From B18-G4 sp032250805 (lineage in GTDB: Bacteria > Bacteroidota > Bacteroidia > Bacteroidales > B18-G4), in contig JAVVEM010000007.1 in assembly GCA_032250805.1 (NCBI GenBank), positions 1 to 64,000 of the forward strand: DNA of 64,000 nucleotides, in the 5' to 3' direction. Shown here piece by piece: positions 54,779 to 61,786 of this stretch (position 1 is the stretch's first letter; every line of letters starts with the position of its first letter). The notes beneath the pieces were generated by a model. It was given only the letters and a program-made list of their open reading frames with translations, was not told where the DNA came from and ran no database searches. The position numbers and the translations under genes were made by a program.

Positions 54779-56125
54779 ATGTCAGAAGAAAGCCGGCATA
54801 AACGTTTTGAAATCCGCAGCGAGCCTGTACAGGAGATCCTTGGAAACATCCCTTCGTGGATCATCCGTTGGGGGATCACACTTTTCTTTTCGGTGATCCT
54901 GCTTCTTTTGGTGGGGAGTTGGTTTTTTAAGTATCCTGAGGTTGTTCCCAACCTTGATGTTGAAGTGGTAACCACACAACCTCCGGCCGATATTGTGGCA
55001 CGTTCGAGTGGAAAGATCGAGAGCTTTTTTGTAACTGACAAACAAAAGGTTAAAGCCGGCGATAGTATTGCAGTGATCGAAAATCCGGCCAACTCGAACG
55101 ACCTCTTCGAGTTAAGGGATGAGTTGAGTAAGTTCAGATTAGTGCTGGACGGCAAGAATCTTGATGCAATAACAGGTTTTAATTTCAGGAATGATCTGCA
55201 ACTGGGTGATGCGCAGGATGAATATGCCGATTTTCTGGAGGATTTTATCGACCTGAAGAACTTTGTTGAGCTAAAGTATTATACACGGAAGATCGAAACC
55301 CTCGAGAAGCAGATCAAGGACTATAACCTGTATTACAATTACATGTACACACAGAAGCAGACACTGCAGGAGGATTATGAGTTAAAGAACGAGGATTATA
55401 AGCGTTATGAATCATTGTACGATAGCAGCGCCATTTCGCGTTCTGAACTCGACAACTCTAAAAGTGAGCTTCTGCAGAAACAACATGCCTATGAGGGCGC
55501 CCGCACTAACCTTGCCAACACCCAGATCAAGATCGAAGAATTGCGTAGTGAGATCCTTGACCTGCAATTACAGTATGAACAGAAAAAGGGCGATCTGCAG
55601 CTGGCCATTCATAAAAGCTATAACAACCTGAATGGTTCGATCAATAAATGGGTTCAGGACTTCCTTATCGTTGCCCCCATTGATGGCAGTGCTACTTTTA
55701 ATAAATTCTGGACCACCAACCAAAATATTACAGAAGGGGAAAAGATCGTTAGCATTGTTCCTGTTGATTCGTCGAACATTATCGGAAAGCTAACGATGCC
55801 GGTTTACCGTTCAGGAAAGGTTAAGGTGGGTCAGCAGGTGAACATCCGTTTCGAAAACTATCCTTACATGGAATTTGGCATGGTGAGGGGATATGTCGAC
55901 AAGATCTCTATTGTGCCTGCCGACAACACATATGCAGTTGATGTTATTTTTCCTGACGGATTAAAAACCAATTACCAGGTTGAATTGCCTTTTACTCAAA
56001 AGATGAGGGGCAAGGCCGAGATCATCACCCAGGACACAAGACTCCTGTCACGCATTATGAGGCCTCTGCGTTCACTCCTGCAGAACCGGTCGATGCGTCC
56101 CATTGGTGAAATAAATTCGCCCTGA
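54779..56125 (+). CDS. HlyD-family periplasmic adaptor of the RiPP exporter
   Basis: 448 residues. One membrane helix (about residues 33-55), then a biotinyl/lipoyl-like half (DIVARSSGKIESFFVTDKQKVKAGDSIAVIENP), a long coiled-coil hairpin (about 150-285), the second lipoyl half (FLIVAPIDGSATFNKFWTTNQNITEGEKI) and a beta-barrel end. It links the inner-membrane C39 exporter to an outer-membrane channel (TolC-like, not in this window). It follows the exporter by 19 bp and is separated from the HsdR_N gene by a single base, so the latter is probably read with the locus. Confidence 0.93.
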   Translation: MSEESRHKRFEIRSEPVQEILGNIPSWIIRWGITLFFSVILLLLVGSWFFKYPEVVPNLDVEVVTTQPPADIVARSSGKIESFFVTDKQKVKAGDSIAVIENPANSNDLFELRDELSKFRLVLDGKNLDAITGFNFRNDLQLGDAQDEYADFLEDFIDLKNFVELKYYTRKIETLEKQIKDYNLYYNYMYTQKQTLQEDYELKNEDYKRYESLYDSSAISRSELDNSKSELLQKQHAYEGARTNLANTQIKIEELRSEILDLQLQYEQKKGDLQLAIHKSYNNLNGSINKWVQDFLIVAPIDGSATFNKFWTTNQNITEGEKIVSIVPVDSSNIIGKLTMPVYRSGKVKVGQQVNIRFENYPYMEFGMVRGYVDKISIVPADNTYAVDVIFPDGLKTNYQVELPFTQKMRGKAEIITQDTRLLSRIMRPLRSLLQNRSMRPIGEINSP

Positions 56126-56126
56126 T

Positions 56127-56591
56127 ATGCAGGAGCTCAATTTACCCAAATACGAATTTCGTCTGAAAAAAGAAGAAGGTTTGGTTTGCATTTTCGACCA
56201 GATCAGAAAAAAATATGTCGTATTGAATCCTGAGGAATGGGTTCGTCAGCACTTTGTGAATTTCCTTGTCCATGAAAAGCAGGTTCCTTCCGGCCTTATA
56301 ATGATAGAGAAGAATTTGGTATACAACAAAATGAACCGTCGCCCGGATATCGTGGCTTACAACAGGCAGGGCAATCCCTTGCTTATTGTTGAATGTAAAG
56401 CTCCTGAGGTGAAGATCGGCCAGGAGGCTTTTGATCAGATCGTCAGGTATAATGCAGTATTGCGGGTGCCTTATCTTATCGTCACCAACGGACTGAATCA
56501 TTACTGCTGCAGGATGGATTATGAGCACAGCAATTACAAATTCCTGCCAGATATACCAGCTTATGACAAGATGCTTAAAAATGATGCCTGA
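56127..56591 (+). CDS. HsdR N-terminal-domain protein (PD-(D/E)xK fold)
   Basis: 154 residues covering only the type I restriction HsdR_N module: RRPDIVAYNRQGNPLLIVECKAPE has the D...ExK metal-binding core (about residues 73-93), and the fold ends in YLIVTNGLNHYCCRMD. No helicase domain, HsdM or HsdS is nearby, so this is not a restriction system. In Bacteroidota this small protein is commonly encoded near holA; here the RiPP locus separates them. It starts 1 bp after the HlyD stop. Function unknown. Confidence 0.88.
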   Translation: MQELNLPKYEFRLKKEEGLVCIFDQIRKKYVVLNPEEWVRQHFVNFLVHEKQVPSGLIMIEKNLVYNKMNRRPDIVAYNRQGNPLLIVECKAPEVKIGQEAFDQIVRYNAVLRVPYLIVTNGLNHYCCRMDYEHSNYKFLPDIPAYDKMLKNDA

Positions 56592-56642
56592 TTTTTATCA
56601 GGGAATCATTCATGCATCACTCTTCACAGGATCATTGGCATG

Positions 56643-56939
56643 CTATATGGTTTTTACGAGATCCAGGAAGTCTTTATACGGAATGGCCGGAAGACTTTCG
56701 GCTATCAGGGCCCCGTTTGCCTGGCTGATCATCGAAACCCTGGCAGCGCTTTCGATGTCGGGGGCTTCATAAATATCCATAAAATCGTACTGCCCAAGTA
56801 AGGCATAATGGGAAATAAATTTTACTTTGGGGCATTTTTCTTTTACTTGTTCAAGCCAGTTTCCACCAATCACCAAACGGTCTTTCATGCGTTGCGATAA
56901 TTCTGGCGTTAATTTTGTTAGTAGGATAAATGTTTGCAT
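56643..56939 (-). CDS. GYD-domain protein
   Basis: 98 residues, a dimeric alpha/beta-barrel-type small protein of the GYD family: TFILLTKLTPE at the start, then GQYDFMDIYEAPD with the namesake Gly-Tyr/Phe-Asp region (here GQYDFMD). No catalytic residues are known for this group. It lies on the minus strand, convergent with the HsdR_N gene (51 bp between stops). An inverted repeat (56947-56964) lies just upstream of its start. Confidence 0.85.
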   Translation of the reverse strand: MQTFILLTKLTPELSQRMKDRLVIGGNWLEQVKEKCPKVKFISHYALLGQYDFMDIYEAPDIESAARVSMISQANGALIAESLPAIPYKDFLDLVKTI

Positions 56940-56946
56940 ATTTACA

Positions 56947-56964
56947 GGGGTTTATATTAACCCC
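56947..56964 (-). promoter_or_regulatory. Inverted repeat upstream of the GYD gene
   Basis: GGGGTT (56947-56952) and AACCCC (56959-56964) form a 6-bp stem with a TATATT loop, 8 bp before the GYD start on the minus strand. Possible operator or leader hairpin; nothing more can be said. Confidence 0.3.
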
Positions 56965-57086
56965 CTTAAGATACGAAAAACACAGCACTTTGTCAATAAA
57001 AGCTGATGAAAAGCACTTCCATTTTACTGCTTATGAATAAATTATTAAATAATTTAAACACAAAAGGCTTGGTTTAAAAAAAGTTT

Positions 57087-57094
57087 TAACTTTG
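57087..57094 (+). promoter_or_regulatory. -7 box for the 57118 gene
   Basis: TAACTTTG, an exact TAnnTTTG match, 23 bp before the ATG at 57118. A TTG at 57069-57071 is 15 bp upstream, closer than usual. Confidence 0.5.
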
Positions 57095-57117
57095 CCATAG
57101 TTCAAAAACCACTTGAA

Positions 57118-57714
57118 ATGAAAAGAAGTATCATCCAGATCGTTTTACTCATTGTGATCATTATTCTGGCCTATCTCGTTTATGATAGCATAAATAAGCC
57201 ATTGGTATTCAATGCTGAGAAAGATAAGCGTGAGGCTGCTGTTATTCGTGACCTGAAAGATATCAGAAGCGGAATGCAGGTTTATAAGAAATTATATAAT
57301 GAATACGCTCCGAGTCTTGATTCTCTGATAACATTCCTTCGCGAAGGTGAGATCCCTATCGTAAAAAAGATAGCGGATCCTGAAGACACAACCTTTACCA
57401 GAACGATCAATGATACCATTGGCTACATCAATGTTGCGGATTCATTGTTTAGTAAAAGGGCTCATTTTGTTCTTGATTCGTTGCCCTTCATTCCACAAAC
57501 GCCCATAAAATATGATTTTCAATCCGGAGAGATCAGTACGGGCGGTTTGAAAGTACATGTTTTTGAAGTCAAAGCACTTTACAAAGACATCCTTAAGGGC
57601 ATGGAATATCAGCGGATCGTTAATCTGGTTAAGGCCAGGGAAGACATCGAACAATATCCGGGGCTGAAGGTTGGCTCAATGATCGAGCCCTCAACCGATG
57701 GTAACTGGGAATAA
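57118..57714 (+). CDS. Membrane-anchored protein of unknown function
   Basis: 198 residues with a single N-terminal membrane helix (about residues 5-25) and an extracytoplasmic remainder. The part after the helix (DLKDIRSGMQVYKKLYNEYAPSLDSLITFL) resembles the helix-then-pilin-like pattern of type II secretion pseudopilin-type proteins, but the N-terminal methylation motif is absent. It is the first of three genes (then DUF3822, rsmD), with 20 bp to the next. I do not recognise a named family. Confidence 0.75.
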   Translation: MKRSIIQIVLLIVIIILAYLVYDSINKPLVFNAEKDKREAAVIRDLKDIRSGMQVYKKLYNEYAPSLDSLITFLREGEIPIVKKIADPEDTTFTRTINDTIGYINVADSLFSKRAHFVLDSLPFIPQTPIKYDFQSGEISTGGLKVHVFEVKALYKDILKGMEYQRIVNLVKAREDIEQYPGLKVGSMIEPSTDGNWE

Positions 57715-57734
57715 TTTTCACTTAGCCAATATTT

Positions 57735-58637
57735 ATGGCTGGCAACTTAAATGCAATACATTCCTTTTCTGATCCGGGATTAGATAAGCAAAAAATATTT
57801 GAATACGAATTATCTGTTCGCCTTAAGGCCGACAGTCTGGCATATTGCATACTCGATACCAATACCAACAAATTCCTGCATCTTGAAGCCTGGGATCTTG
57901 CCATTCCCGATCGCAAACCTTTTATTCCGGGCGATAAAGAACCTACCGATACACGCAGGCTCGTTCAATTGCTTGAGGATGAACTGAATTGGCTAACGCA
58001 CGGATTTAGCCGTATAAGGATTGTCATTGATCAGGGCAAATCAACACTCATGCCCCGTGCTCTTTTCAGGGCGGAGGAGCGCAAAAACATTTATGAGCTG
58101 AATGTTGCCGGAGGTCCCTGGCCTGAAAAGGAACTTCGCTATGATGAACTCTCGAGCGTTAACGCCTTTGCAGTGTATCATTTGCCGGCCGACATGGGAG
58201 AAATGATAGGAAAGTATTTCTCATCTGCTGGCATTTATCATTATTCTTCGGCATTTATTCAGGCCATCTATCTCAAAAACATGAATCGCGACAATGATAA
58301 GTTGCTGTATGTTAATGTTGCCTCTTCCCGTCTGGATATTCTTCGTATAAAAGGTAAAAAGCTTGATTATTTTAACTCCTTCAGATACAATACGGCTGAG
58401 GACTTTATGTACTATCTCATCTTTGTTGTTGAACAACTGGGCCTGAACCCCGAGAGTGTTGAATTGGTGATGATGGGTGAGGTTGACAAGCATTCGGGCA
58501 TAACTGACCTGGCAATGAAGTATGTGAGGAATATTGATTTTATCAAACGCAACACCGACTTTCGATACAGCTTTGTTTTTGATCAGATACCCGGTCAATA
58601 TTATTTTAACCTGTTGAATGCTTCCCTGTGCGAATAA
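57735..58637 (+). CDS. DUF3822-family protein
   Basis: 300 residues. The sequence shows an actin-like ATPase layout seen in DUF3822: a first lobe with KQKIFEYELSVRLKADSLAYCILD, a middle LYVNVASSRLDILRIKGKKLDYFNSFRYN strand set, and ELVMMGEVDKHSGI near the end. Function unknown. In Bacteroidota it is regularly followed by rsmD, and here its stop overlaps the rsmD start by 10 bp, which supports the identity. Confidence 0.85.
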   Translation: MAGNLNAIHSFSDPGLDKQKIFEYELSVRLKADSLAYCILDTNTNKFLHLEAWDLAIPDRKPFIPGDKEPTDTRRLVQLLEDELNWLTHGFSRIRIVIDQGKSTLMPRALFRAEERKNIYELNVAGGPWPEKELRYDELSSVNAFAVYHLPADMGEMIGKYFSSAGIYHYSSAFIQAIYLKNMNRDNDKLLYVNVASSRLDILRIKGKKLDYFNSFRYNTAEDFMYYLIFVVEQLGLNPESVELVMMGEVDKHSGITDLAMKYVRNIDFIKRNTDFRYSFVFDQIPGQYYFNLLNASLCE

Positions 58638-59176
58638 TTGGCGGTAAGCATAAAGGACGAAGGTTGATTGCCCCGGGTAACCTCCCGGTACGGCCTACCA
58701 CCGATATGGCCAAGGAAGCGCTGTTTAATATTCTGCGAAACCATTATGATTTTGAGGGATTGAAGGTGCTCGACCTTTTTGCCGGAATTGGAAGTATCTC
58801 TTTTGAGTTCGCTTCGCGCGATGCTGCAGAAGTGCTCAGCGTAGAGCTCAACCCGCGATGTGTGAATTTTCTCACCCAAACTGCACGTAAGCTTGATCTG
58901 CAAAACCTTTTTGTGATCCGCGCGAATGCATTTTCATTCATCCGACGGAGCCGGAAAAAGTTTGATATTATCTTCGCTGACCCACCATACGATCTTCAGG
59001 GAATAGAAGATATTCCGCGGCTGGTATTCGAAAGTGGATTACTTCATAATGAGGGTTGGCTTATTATTGAGCATTCAAAAGCAATTGTATTCGAAGGCCA
59101 TCCCCAACCTGATCAACACAGGAATTACGGAAAAGTAAATTTCAGTATCTTTTCGTACAAGCCAGCTTCACAGTAG
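58628..59176 (+). CDS. rsmD: 16S rRNA (guanine(966)-N(2))-methyltransferase
   Basis: 182 residues from a GTG at 58628, which gives the expected start MRIIGGKHKGRRL. It has RPTTDMAKEALFNIL, the SAM motif VLDLFAGIGSISFE (about residues 46-59) and the N6/N2-methylase catalytic motif ADPPY (about 118-122). It methylates G966 of 16S rRNA in the 30S subunit. It overlaps DUF3822 by 10 bp and is the last gene of the transcript; the convergent DUF2795 gene shares the hairpin region at 59191-59220. Confidence 0.95.
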   Translation: MRIIGGKHKGRRLIAPGNLPVRPTTDMAKEALFNILRNHYDFEGLKVLDLFAGIGSISFEFASRDAAEVLSVELNPRCVNFLTQTARKLDLQNLFVIRANAFSFIRRSRKKFDIIFADPPYDLQGIEDIPRLVFESGLLHNEGWLIIEHSKAIVFEGHPQPDQHRNYGKVNFSIFSYKPASQ

Positions 59177-59190
59177 GGTAAGTTGTGAGC

Positions 59191-59220
59191 TAAAAAAAAC
59201 CGCCCCATAGTCTGAGGCGG
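59191..59220 (-). terminator. Terminator between rsmD and the DUF2795 gene
   Basis: CCGCC (59200-59204) pairs with GGCGG (59216-59220), extended by two pairs across one mismatch. On the minus strand it is followed by eight T (complement of 59192-59199), ending the DUF2795 transcript 27 bp after its stop. On the plus strand it may also help end rsmD. Confidence 0.8.
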
Positions 59221-59246
59221 CCGGTTTATAATTTTTTGCTTAAGGA

Positions 59247-59468
59247 TCAGTATTCGTCTTCGTGAAAAAAGAAATCTTCTTTTGTTGGATAATCGGGCCA
59301 GATATCTTCTATGCTCTCATATACTTCACCTTCATCCTCAATTTCTTTAAGGTTTTCAATAACCTCCTGAGGGGCACCGGATCTGATGCTAAAATCGATT
59401 AACTCATCCTTGGTTGCCGGCCAGGGTGCATCTTCCAGTTTTGAAGCTAATTCCAGTGTCCAATACAT
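59247..59468 (-). CDS. DUF2795-family small acidic protein
   Basis: 73 residues, strongly acidic, with WPATKDELIDFSIRSGAPQEVIENLKEI, the DUF2795 helix-turn pattern, then YESIEDIWPDYPTKEDFFFHEDEY. No signal peptide or Cys. Bacteroidota carry this conserved small protein with no known role. It has a consensus promoter (59495-59524) and a good terminator, so it is an independent gene. Confidence 0.88.
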   Translation of the reverse strand: MYWTLELASKLEDAPWPATKDELIDFSIRSGAPQEVIENLKEIEDEGEVYESIEDIWPDYPTKEDFFFHEDEY

Positions 59469-59494
59469 ATTAGCAATATAGGTTAAAATTTCTG

Positions 59495-59524
59495 CAAAAA
59501 TAATTTTTTTTTAATAAAAGTCAA
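59495..59524 (-). promoter_or_regulatory. Consensus promoter of the DUF2795 gene
   Basis: On the minus strand TTG (59522-59524), 19 bp, then TATTTTTG (59495-59502), matching both boxes at ideal spacing. The ATG at 59468 lies 26 bp downstream. Confidence 0.75.
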
Positions 59525-59553
59525 GTACTATTTCATATAAGTTAAAGTTTTTG

Positions 59554-60117
59554 TCAAACCCTTGGTTTCCATGGTGTTTCAACAGCATTAAAGGTTTTTG
59601 CCATTTTTCGTGCAAGCACAAAAAGGAAATCGGAAAGCCTGTTCAGGTATTTTATATTCAGAGGATCAACCTCATGCAGCTCTGATAATTGAATAACTAT
59701 TCTTTCTGCCCTGCGGCATATACATCTTGCAACATGACAATGCGATACCACAATATGTCCTCCCGGGAGAATAAAAGACGAAAGCGTTTCCAGGCTTTCA
59801 TTCATTTTGTCAATTGCCGATTCAAGTAATTTTATATCGCTTTCGATGATCGCGGGCAGGGGTCTGCTTAGTTTTGTTTCGGGATCCCAGGCCAGCCTTG
59901 ATTCAATTGTAAACAGGCGGTCCTGGATCTCTATCAGCAGGGTGCGTGTTTCTTCCGGAATTTCATGGTCGCGGATGAGCCCGATATAGGATTTCAGTTC
60001 ATCAATGGTACCATATGCTTCGATGCGGGGATGATATTTCTGCACACGTGTTCCTCCGATAAGGGAAGTCTGGCCCTTATCGCCTGTTTTTGTGTATATC
60101 TTGAACTCTCCGGCCAT
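59554..60117 (-). CDS. Cob(I)yrinic acid a,c-diamide adenosyltransferase (PduO type)
   Basis: 187 residues from the ATG at 60117; an earlier in-frame Met at 60144 lies inside the upstream gene. The PduO signature is complete: KIYTKTGDKGQTSLIGG (ATP loop, about residues 5-21), RIEAYGTIDEL, and C-terminal RRAERIV and YLNRLSDFLFVLAR. It adenosylates corrinoid using ATP, giving the cofactor of mutases and dehydratases. It starts 1 bp after the ABC ATPase stop and is likely co-transcribed with it. No other cobalamin genes are nearby. Confidence 0.94.
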   Translation of the reverse strand: MAGEFKIYTKTGDKGQTSLIGGTRVQKYHPRIEAYGTIDELKSYIGLIRDHEIPEETRTLLIEIQDRLFTIESRLAWDPETKLSRPLPAIIESDIKLLESAIDKMNESLETLSSFILPGGHIVVSHCHVARCICRRAERIVIQLSELHEVDPLNIKYLNRLSDFLFVLARKMAKTFNAVETPWKPRV

Positions 60118-60118
60118 T

Positions 60119-60859
60119 TCAGATTTGTTCGTCTGCCGGTACATTCTTGTAAAAGCTCATGGTACGAATGTTCTTGTTTTTTTCGTCTGAAGAAATATTT
60201 CCATCCAGAAGTCTGATGATCCTGTGGGCATGTTGAGCGATATCTTCTTCGTGAGTAACCAGAATAATTGTATTACCCGCTTTATGGATCTCCTCAAGCA
60301 GCCCCATAATCTCGATCGATACTTTTGAATCGAGGTTTCCGGTTGGTTCATCTGCAAGGATGATGGATGGATGATTAACCAGGGCGCGGGCTACAGCAAC
60401 ACGTTGCCGCTGTCCGCCCGACAGTTCATTGGGTTTGTGCATCATCCTGTCAGACAACTGTACATCGGCAAGCACTTTCTTTGCACGCTCAATACGTGTG
60501 GCCTTATTCATTCCGGCATAGATCAATGGAAGAGTTACATTTTCAAGTGCTGTCGACCTTGGAAGCAGGTTGAATACCTGGAAAATAAACCCGATCTCTT
60601 TATTGCGGATCTCGGCCAGTTGGTTATCGTTCATTTTACTAACGTCATGCCCGTTCAGGAAATAACTTCCCGAGGTAGGGGTGTCGAGGCAACCCAATAG
60701 GTTCATGAGTGTTGATTTGCCTGAACCCGATGGCCCCATCAGAGCTACAAACTCATTGCGTTGTATTGTAAGCGTAATGCTACGCAGGGCTTTAACCGTT
60801 TCAGTACCAACGACAAAATGTCTGGCAATGTCATTTAATCTGATAACTTCCTGGTTCAT
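60119..60859 (-). CDS. MacB/LolD-type ABC transporter ATPase
   Basis: 246 residues with Walker A GPSGSGKS (about 41-48), Q-loop VFNLLPRSTALENV, signature LSGGQRQRVAVARAL (about 144-158), Walker B IILADEPTGNLDS and H-loop VTHE. The LLGCLDTPTSG and DEPTGNLD segments place it in the MacB/LolD/FtsE (mechanotransmission) group. The C-terminus carries an extra ~25 residues. No permease gene is adjacent, so the partner and substrate are unknown. It has its own -7 box (60876-60883) and runs into the adenosyltransferase gene with a 1-bp gap. Confidence 0.92.
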   Translation of the reverse strand: MNQEVIRLNDIARHFVVGTETVKALRSITLTIQRNEFVALMGPSGSGKSTLMNLLGCLDTPTSGSYFLNGHDVSKMNDNQLAEIRNKEIGFIFQVFNLLPRSTALENVTLPLIYAGMNKATRIERAKKVLADVQLSDRMMHKPNELSGGQRQRVAVARALVNHPSIILADEPTGNLDSKVSIEIMGLLEEIHKAGNTIILVTHEEDIAQHAHRIIRLLDGNISSDEKNKNIRTMSFYKNVPADEQI

Positions 60860-60875
60860 AAATTGATGTTTTATG

Positions 60876-60883
60876 CAAATGTA
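60876..60883 (-). promoter_or_regulatory. -7 box of the ABC ATPase gene
   Basis: On the minus strand TACATTTG, an exact TAnnTTTG match, 16 bp upstream of the ATG at 60859. Confidence 0.5.
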
Positions 60884-60986
60884 ACAAATAATCTTCGCGA
60901 TTGTTATTTTGACTGTGAATGTTTATTTTCGTTTAAATATCTGCCATTGTTCATTGGTATTCGAGTAAAAATGAATTGAACAAAAC

Positions 60987-61784
60987 TCAAAATCTCAGGG
61001 TGAAGTGTTGTTTTTCGATATCCTTCCTGAAAAGCAATATTCCTGTTCTGAAAAGATCGATCGATATGCTGACTTCTTGATGGGCGATGATCTCTTTCCA
61101 TGCTTTTTCCATTCCTTTCGACCAGTGAATATCATCGATCACAACCAAACTGTTGGCGTGTAATTTGGGCAGCAAGCTTTTAAAATAAGAAAGTGTGGGT
61201 TTTTCTTTATGATTGCCATCAATAAATACCATGTCGAGTTTTTTAAAACCCGACAATATTTTTGGAAGCCATTTATCAAAATTTCCCTGCACAAGTTCTA
61301 TATTTTTTATTTCAAGGCTTCTAAAACCATCGAGGGCCTTCTGGGCAATTACAGCGCAACCTTCAATGCTCACCAAACGACTGTTGGGTGCGGCACATGC
61401 CATATACATTGTGCTTATGCCCATAGCTGTACCGATCTCCAGAATATCCTCCGGAGCCGCATACAGCGTGAGCCGGTATAGCAGCCTGCCCATTTTTTTA
61501 TTCACCGACGAATGCCGGGCCACTTCTTTTACCTGTCTGAACCGGGTTTTATAGGCTGCATGGGAAGCCCCGGAGCCAAAATCTGTTGTTTCAAGCAGGC
61601 TTTTTTGCCGCAACAACCTGGCACGGTGTTTTTCAATATGATTGCACGGAATCTCCGGTTCAGGGTCCTGGATCACTTCTGTATAGAATTTATATACAAA
61701 AGGAGAATGGACTTTAAACTTAGATTTTGCACGCAGGCAATAGCCCGGGTACTTTAACAACGAATTGATCTGTGGAGTAATCAA
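60987..61784 (-). CDS. Class I SAM-dependent methyltransferase
   Basis: 265 residues. An N-terminal helical region (LLKYPGYCLRAKSKFKVHSPFVYKFY, typical of a Bacteroidota group) precedes a Methyltransf_24-type domain: ILEIGTAMGISTMYMA (SAM loop, about residues 114-129), LVSIEGC, DMVFIDGNHKEKPTL and LVVIDDIHWSKGM. Acceptor unknown. It starts 2 bp after the stop of the secreted protein upstream, so the two form a unit, and it ends 104 bp before the ABC ATPase promoter region. Confidence 0.88.
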   Translation of the reverse strand: MITPQINSLLKYPGYCLRAKSKFKVHSPFVYKFYTEVIQDPEPEIPCNHIEKHRARLLRQKSLLETTDFGSGASHAAYKTRFRQVKEVARHSSVNKKMGRLLYRLTLYAAPEDILEIGTAMGISTMYMACAAPNSRLVSIEGCAVIAQKALDGFRSLEIKNIELVQGNFDKWLPKILSGFKKLDMVFIDGNHKEKPTLSYFKSLLPKLHANSLVVIDDIHWSKGMEKAWKEIIAHQEVSISIDLFRTGILLFRKDIEKQHFTLRF

Positions 61785-61786
61785 TT

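Larger units (their letters stand above)
48084..56125 (+). other. Lanthipeptide-type RiPP biosynthesis and export locus
   Basis: Order: LanC-like cyclase, LanB N-terminal (glutamylation) protein, LanB C-terminal (elimination) protein, C39-peptidase ABC exporter, HlyD-type adaptor. Each encoded family is complete in its key motifs. No small gene with a double-Gly leader and a Cys/Ser/Thr-rich core was found between the genes or within 180 bp on either side. No immunity or regulatory gene is visible either. Confidence 0.85.

Noticed and set aside
56127..56591. Type I restriction system
   Set aside because: Only the small HsdR_N nuclease-like domain is present; no helicase, HsdM or HsdS nearby.
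57006..57077. 23-codon ORF between the GYD gene and the 57118 gene as a precursor
   Set aside because: No Cys, no leader pattern, ends in hydrophobic/Asn-rich sequence; looks random.
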